Below are positions 60,774-64,000 of a stretch of DNA of 64,000 nt, piece after piece; position 1 is the stretch's first letter, and every line of letters starts with the position of its first letter. Source of the DNA: an uncultured bacterium (lineage in GTDB: Bacteria; Actinomycetota; Coriobacteriia; Coriobacteriales; Eggerthellaceae). The stretch spans positions 12,446 to 76,445 of the forward strand of contig CAJMPP010000005.1 in the NCBI GenBank assembly GCA_905215325.1, given 5' to 3'. The notes beneath the pieces are model-generated. The model saw only the letters and a program-made list of their open reading frames with translations, ran no database searches and was not told where the DNA came from. Position numbers and translations under genes: made by a program.

Positions 60774-61195
60774 TTCTTCTCCTAAGGCTATCCCCGATCG
60801 GCGCGATCGGAAACATCGTCTGGCCGTACAATGCGCCTATATTAGCAGCCCTGACACGCCGAAACCCCACGGATTAACTCTGAGCAGGCGTGGGGCGGAT
60901 GCTCTCGGCAAGCGGTCTCGACCAGGCGGGGCCCTCCCGCTTGCCGGGCGCCGCCCGACCGCCGCTCACCCCGCAACCGCGACCGCCCACCGCGGGGAAA
61001 CATCCTCGGGGACCTTTCGGAAACACCCTGCGCACGAGGGGTTCCCCCGTAACGCTAGGGTAAAAGCCTTACCCCTTCTTTATTTTCGAGGCCCGTTCAT
61101 GGATAATGGAGCTGTTTGCTGTAGTGCGTGCGCGAAAGGCGCATGCGCAGGCTCGAGGCGAAAAGCCGTCTCGACAGATGAACGGAGGGAATCCC
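60774..61195. other. 422-bp divergent region between PFOR and the solute-binding protein
   Basis: It carries the PFOR promoter (AT-rich TATATTAGCA near 60837-60846) and, on the other side, the palindrome and promoter at 61058-61107. No gene is seen. Confidence 0.5.
61058..61107 (+). promoter_or_regulatory. Palindrome and promoter before the solute-binding protein gene
   Basis: GGGTAA (61058-61063) and TTACCC (61069-61074) form an inverted repeat with a 5-nt spacer. Just after it TTTATT (61079-61084) and GATAAT (61102-61107) stand 17 bp apart as weak -35 and -10 boxes. The palindrome lies upstream of the -35 box, a place for an activator. Confidence 0.45.
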
Positions 61196-62809
61196 ATGGA
61201 ACAGCAGTATTCTCTGTCTCGCCGCACTTTCCTGGCGGGCAGCGCCGTTGCCGCCGCAACGGCCGGCCTGGCTCTGAGCGGCTGCGGCAGCAGCTCCTCT
61301 TCCGAGGGCGGCAAGCCCAGCGGCTCCGCTGCCAACACCGGCGGCGTGATCACCGCCGCTTGCAGCTACAAGAACGCCAACTACAACCCCATCGGCGCAA
61401 GCTCCGCTCTGATGCTGCCCGCTATCCAGCACTGCCTGGAGGGCCTCTATGAGCTGGATTACTTCACCGGCCAGGCCAACGCCGCCCTGGCCGCCGGCGA
61501 GCCCGTCAAGGTCTCCGAGACCGAGTACGAGGTCGCTCTGCGCGAAGGCGCCACGTTCTCCAACGGCGAGGCCGTGACCGCCGCCGACGTTGTGGCCGTC
61601 ATCGAGGCCAACAAGGCCAACGCCACCTACAAGGACATGCTGTCCTTCATCGAGACCGTCGCCGCCAAGGACGACGCCACCGTGTCCTTCACGCTGGCCT
61701 ACCCGTTCGTCGACAGCGACAAGCAGCTCAAAGAGCGCCTGTCCCTGTGCCGCGTGTTCCCGGCTGCCGAGATTACCAAGGAGACCATGACCACCCCGCC
61801 GACCGGTTCTGGCGCATGGGCCTTCGGCGAGTGCAACGGCGAGGACGGCGGCGAGCTGAACTTCGTCCCGAACCCCAAGTACAACGGCCCCAAGCCGGCT
61901 TCCGCCGACGCCATGCAGTGGCTCGTGCGCGTTGACAACACCGCTCGCGTGACCGCCCTGCAGGAGGGTACCGCCATCGCCGGCGAGAACATCCCGTTCT
62001 CCAACATCGACCAGCTGGTCGGCGCAGGCGTCACCGTCGACAGCGTCGACAGCTACGGCATCGGCTTCCTGATGTTCAACTGCCAGAAGGAGCCCTTCAA
62101 CGACAAGCGCGTCCGTCAGGCCTTCCACTACGCCATCGACTACGACAAGCTGATCAAGAACCAGCTGGGCGGCAACGCTGAAACGCTGACCTCCTACCTG
62201 CCGAAGGACAACCCGGCCTACCATGAGGCCTCCACGGTCTACAAGCACGATCCCGAGAAGGCCAAGGCCCTGCTCAAGGAGGCCGGCCAGGAGAACCTCG
62301 AGGTCACGCTGCTCGTCATCGACAACTGGATCAAGGACCTGTCCGCTCAGATCCAGCAGGACCTGCAGGCCGTCGGCATGAACGTCACGCTCGACGTGCA
62401 GGCTGCCCCCTACCCCACCATGGCCGCTTCCAAGACCGACGAGGTCCTGCCCTACGACGTGTTCCTGGCCCCCGGCGACGTCTCCTGCTTCGGCACGAAC
62501 GCCGACGTGCATCTGGCCTGGTTCTACGGCGAGAACACCGACTGGTGCCAGGGCCGTTCCTGCTGGGCTAAGGCCGGCGACGGCAAGTGCCAGGAGTTCA
62601 ACGAGTACCTCGACCAGGCTCGCAAGGCCACCGATGCGAACACGCGCCAGGAGGCGTACAACAAGTGCTTCGACATCATCTCCGAGGAAGTGCCGCTGTA
62701 CCCGCTGTTCCACAAGAAGGTCGTCACCGGCTACTGGGCCGGCCTCATCGAAGGCTTCGAGCCCAGCCCGACCACTGGCCTGTACTTCCAGAACGCGAAG
62801 CTGAAGTAA
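61196..62809 (+). CDS. TAT lipoprotein, peptide/nickel-type ABC solute-binding protein
   Basis: A 537-residue family 5 solute-binding protein (OppA/DppA/NikA type). The signal combines a twin-arginine motif (LSRRTFLAGSAVAAATAGLA) and a lipobox (LSGCGSS), so it is folded inside and anchored outside. The mature part shows YEVALREGATFSNGEAVTAA, VRQAFHYAIDYDKLIKNQLG and PLYPLFHKKVVTGYWAGLIE, as in dipeptide-binding proteins. ATG at 61196 follows GGAGGGAATCCC. Codon use is rich in C-ending codons, as in highly expressed genes. No permease or ATPase genes follow; a terminator closes the gene. The ligand is unknown. Confidence 0.9.
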   Translation: MEQQYSLSRRTFLAGSAVAAATAGLALSGCGSSSSSEGGKPSGSAANTGGVITAACSYKNANYNPIGASSALMLPAIQHCLEGLYELDYFTGQANAALAAGEPVKVSETEYEVALREGATFSNGEAVTAADVVAVIEANKANATYKDMLSFIETVAAKDDATVSFTLAYPFVDSDKQLKERLSLCRVFPAAEITKETMTTPPTGSGAWAFGECNGEDGGELNFVPNPKYNGPKPASADAMQWLVRVDNTARVTALQEGTAIAGENIPFSNIDQLVGAGVTVDSVDSYGIGFLMFNCQKEPFNDKRVRQAFHYAIDYDKLIKNQLGGNAETLTSYLPKDNPAYHEASTVYKHDPEKAKALLKEAGQENLEVTLLVIDNWIKDLSAQIQQDLQAVGMNVTLDVQAAPYPTMAASKTDEVLPYDVFLAPGDVSCFGTNADVHLAWFYGENTDWCQGRSCWAKAGDGKCQEFNEYLDQARKATDANTRQEAYNKCFDIISEEVPLYPLFHKKVVTGYWAGLIEGFEPSPTTGLYFQNAKLK

Positions 62810-62836
62810 CAACCATCAGGTTTTAGGCTGCAACCG

Positions 62837-62867
62837 GAAAGCCCACCTCATTGCGAGGTGGGCTTTC
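62837..62867 (+). terminator. Terminator of the solute-binding protein gene
   Basis: GAAAGCCCACCTC (62837-62849) pairs with GAGGTGGGCTTTC (62855-62867) and is followed by TTTGCG, 28 bp after the stop. Confidence 0.9.
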
Positions 62868-62942
62868 TTTGCGTCTTGACCTCATGCACGCGCGAAGCGT
62901 ATACCATGTTCACGTCAATTCGATTTAGGGGGTTATCACCGC

Positions 62943-63845
62943 ATGACACGTATGTTTTCCGTATACGGAGACTCCATCAGCTCCTTCGAGGGCATCCTGC
63001 CGCAAGGCTGGCGCGTGTTCTTCGAGGGCGAGCAGCTTGAGCTCACCGGCGTGAAAACGCCGCATGATACCTGGTGGGGCCAGGTCATCGATCACTTCGA
63101 CGGGCAATTCCTGGCCAACGCATCCTGGTCGGGCTGCGTGGTGGAGGGACGCGACTTCCCCGTCGGCGCCTCGTCCGAGCGCATCGAACACCTGCAGGCA
63201 AACGGGCGTACCCCCGATGACATCCTCGTGCATATCGGCATCAACGACTACGGCTGGGGCTCGGGGTACGCGCAGATCTGCGCGGCAACGCCTTCCGCAC
63301 CGCCGAAGCTTGCGGCCGAGTGCCCCGACCATGGCAAGGTGGCGGGCATGGCTCCCGAAGGAGCCCTTGCCAACTTCGAAGAATCCTACCGCCGCATGCT
63401 GGCAACGATGCATGCCCAATACCCGAACGCCCGCATCTGGGTCTCCACGCTCCTTCCCGGCCGCGTGAAGGGCGCGCATCGCCCCACGTCCCCGCGATGG
63501 TTCCGCGGCATCTGCGTCGACGAGTACAACAAGATCATCCGCGCCGCCGCCAGCGAGGCCGACAACTGCTATCTCGTGGATATACAGGCATTCGGCTACG
63601 ACTACGACGCCATCGACGGAACCCACCCCACCGCGCTGGGCATGAAGCAGATGGCCTCCATGTTCATCCGCGGCATGGAGCAAGCCGACCCCGAGCTGCC
63701 TCGCACCCCTTACGACGGGCACGACCTGTTCCCCGACCAGATGCGAAGCGCCGAGTTCTGCACGAAGCCCTGCGTCGGCTGCGAATACGCGCGCAGCACC
63801 GGGAACAATTGGTGGCACGTCTGCGAGAAGCAGCTCGCTGATTAG
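62943..63845 (+). CDS. SGNH/GDSL-type hydrolase with C-terminal cysteine motif
   Basis: A 300-residue SGNH hydrolase. The nucleophile serine lies in MFSVYGDSISSFEG (block I), the asparagine in VHIGINDYGWG (block III), and the Asp/His pair in YDAIDGTHPTALGMKQMA (block V). The last 50 residues have four cysteines (CTKPCVGCEYARSTGNNWWH then VC), a possible metal site not usual for this family. No signal peptide is seen, so the protein is probably cytoplasmic and may deacylate a sugar or lipid. The ATG at 62943 follows TTAGGGGGTTATCACCGC. Confidence 0.87.
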   Translation: MTRMFSVYGDSISSFEGILPQGWRVFFEGEQLELTGVKTPHDTWWGQVIDHFDGQFLANASWSGCVVEGRDFPVGASSERIEHLQANGRTPDDILVHIGINDYGWGSGYAQICAATPSAPPKLAAECPDHGKVAGMAPEGALANFEESYRRMLATMHAQYPNARIWVSTLLPGRVKGAHRPTSPRWFRGICVDEYNKIIRAAASEADNCYLVDIQAFGYDYDAIDGTHPTALGMKQMASMFIRGMEQADPELPRTPYDGHDLFPDQMRSAEFCTKPCVGCEYARSTGNNWWHVCEKQLAD

Positions 63846-63890
63846 TTATCCTATTTCGCCGTTTATCTGCGAAGGAATCTTGCAAATCGG

Positions 63891-63939
63891 TATAATGTGG
63901 AAGGTTTGCCAGCCTGCGTGAACTGAACGATGGCAAACC
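63891..63939 (+). promoter_or_regulatory. Promoter and leader hairpin of the last gene
   Basis: A perfect TATAAT lies at 63891-63896. The transcript would then contain GGTTTGCC (63903-63910) pairing with GGCAAACC (63932-63939). The leader of nearly 90 nt could have a control role. No clear -35 box is seen. Confidence 0.5.
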
Positions 63940-63987
63940 ATGTAACGTAAGCATGCTCTTATGAGCCTACAGAAAGGAGGGGATCGA

Positions 63988-64000
63988 GTGAACAACCTGC
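63988..64000 (+). CDS. Start of a gene cut by the window edge
   Basis: AAAGGAGGGGATC precedes GTG at 63988, followed by codons for Asn-Asn-Leu before the window ends. Only four codons are present, so the product cannot be told. The strong ribosome site, promoter and structured leader make it a convincing start. Confidence 0.6.

Overview
The window is GC-rich bacterial DNA with few AT-rich islands, short intergenic gaps and strong Shine-Dalgarno sites. The gene set suggests an anaerobic gut actinobacterium of the Coriobacteriia, probably the Eggerthellales. Pointers are a TAT-exported molybdopterin oxidoreductase, pyruvate:ferredoxin oxidoreductase, a selenium-type molybdenum hydroxylase locus, DUF5692 and DUF6773 membrane proteins, class III fructose bisphosphatase and AddAB. 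This placement is inferred from gene content; no rRNA or tRNA was found to test it.

Layout. 1-7000: N-terminal part of a molybdopterin enzyme, a LysR regulator divergent from an EamA exporter, a fragment of an HxlR regulator, and a molybdate uptake operon modA-modB-modC-modD. 7200-13400: an odd aldo/keto reductase with ferredoxin domain, a stand-alone GMP synthase ATPase subunit, an XRE regulator with a DUF6773 membrane protein, a DegV protein, and a protein made of three fused RidA domains. 13900-25500: a DUF5692 membrane protein followed by a duplicated tail, a TetR regulator, then a molybdenum hydroxylase cluster: XdhC, YqeB, YqeC, the three xanthine-dehydrogenase-type subunits, a MocA-like cytidylyltransferase, an NCS2 purine permease and diaminopimelate dehydrogenase. 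25900-35600: a large GGDEF/histidine kinase/receiver hybrid, uracil-DNA glycosylase, a ClC channel with a small K+ channel, a Pit phosphate transporter and class III FBPase. 35900-50200: luxS and mtnN, RsmJ-like methyltransferase, LysR, a bactofilin-like membrane protein, an NSS transporter, a pyridoxal/pyridoxamine kinase, a radical SAM protein, a VWA/YARHG protein, an amidase lipoprotein, YbjQ, Nudix, PAP2 and an ArsC-like protein without its cysteine. 50200-64000: addB-addA, pyruvate:ferredoxin oxidoreductase, a TAT lipoprotein solute-binding protein, an SGNH hydrolase and the first codons of one more gene.

How it fits together. Molybdenum is the strongest theme: uptake (ModABC/ModD), cofactor maturation (MocA, XdhC, YqeB/YqeC) and two molybdoenzymes lie within 25 kb, and the NCS2 permease points to purines as substrate of the hydroxylase. 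luxS and mtnN together complete S-adenosylhomocysteine recycling and AI-2 formation.

Unexplained structure includes a 74-bp perfect palindrome built from a 30-bp box that recurs in the opposite arrangement 12.7 kb away, a second dispersed repeat family, a three-unit 69-bp repeat, paired terminators around the kinase gene, and several operator-like palindromes over good promoters.
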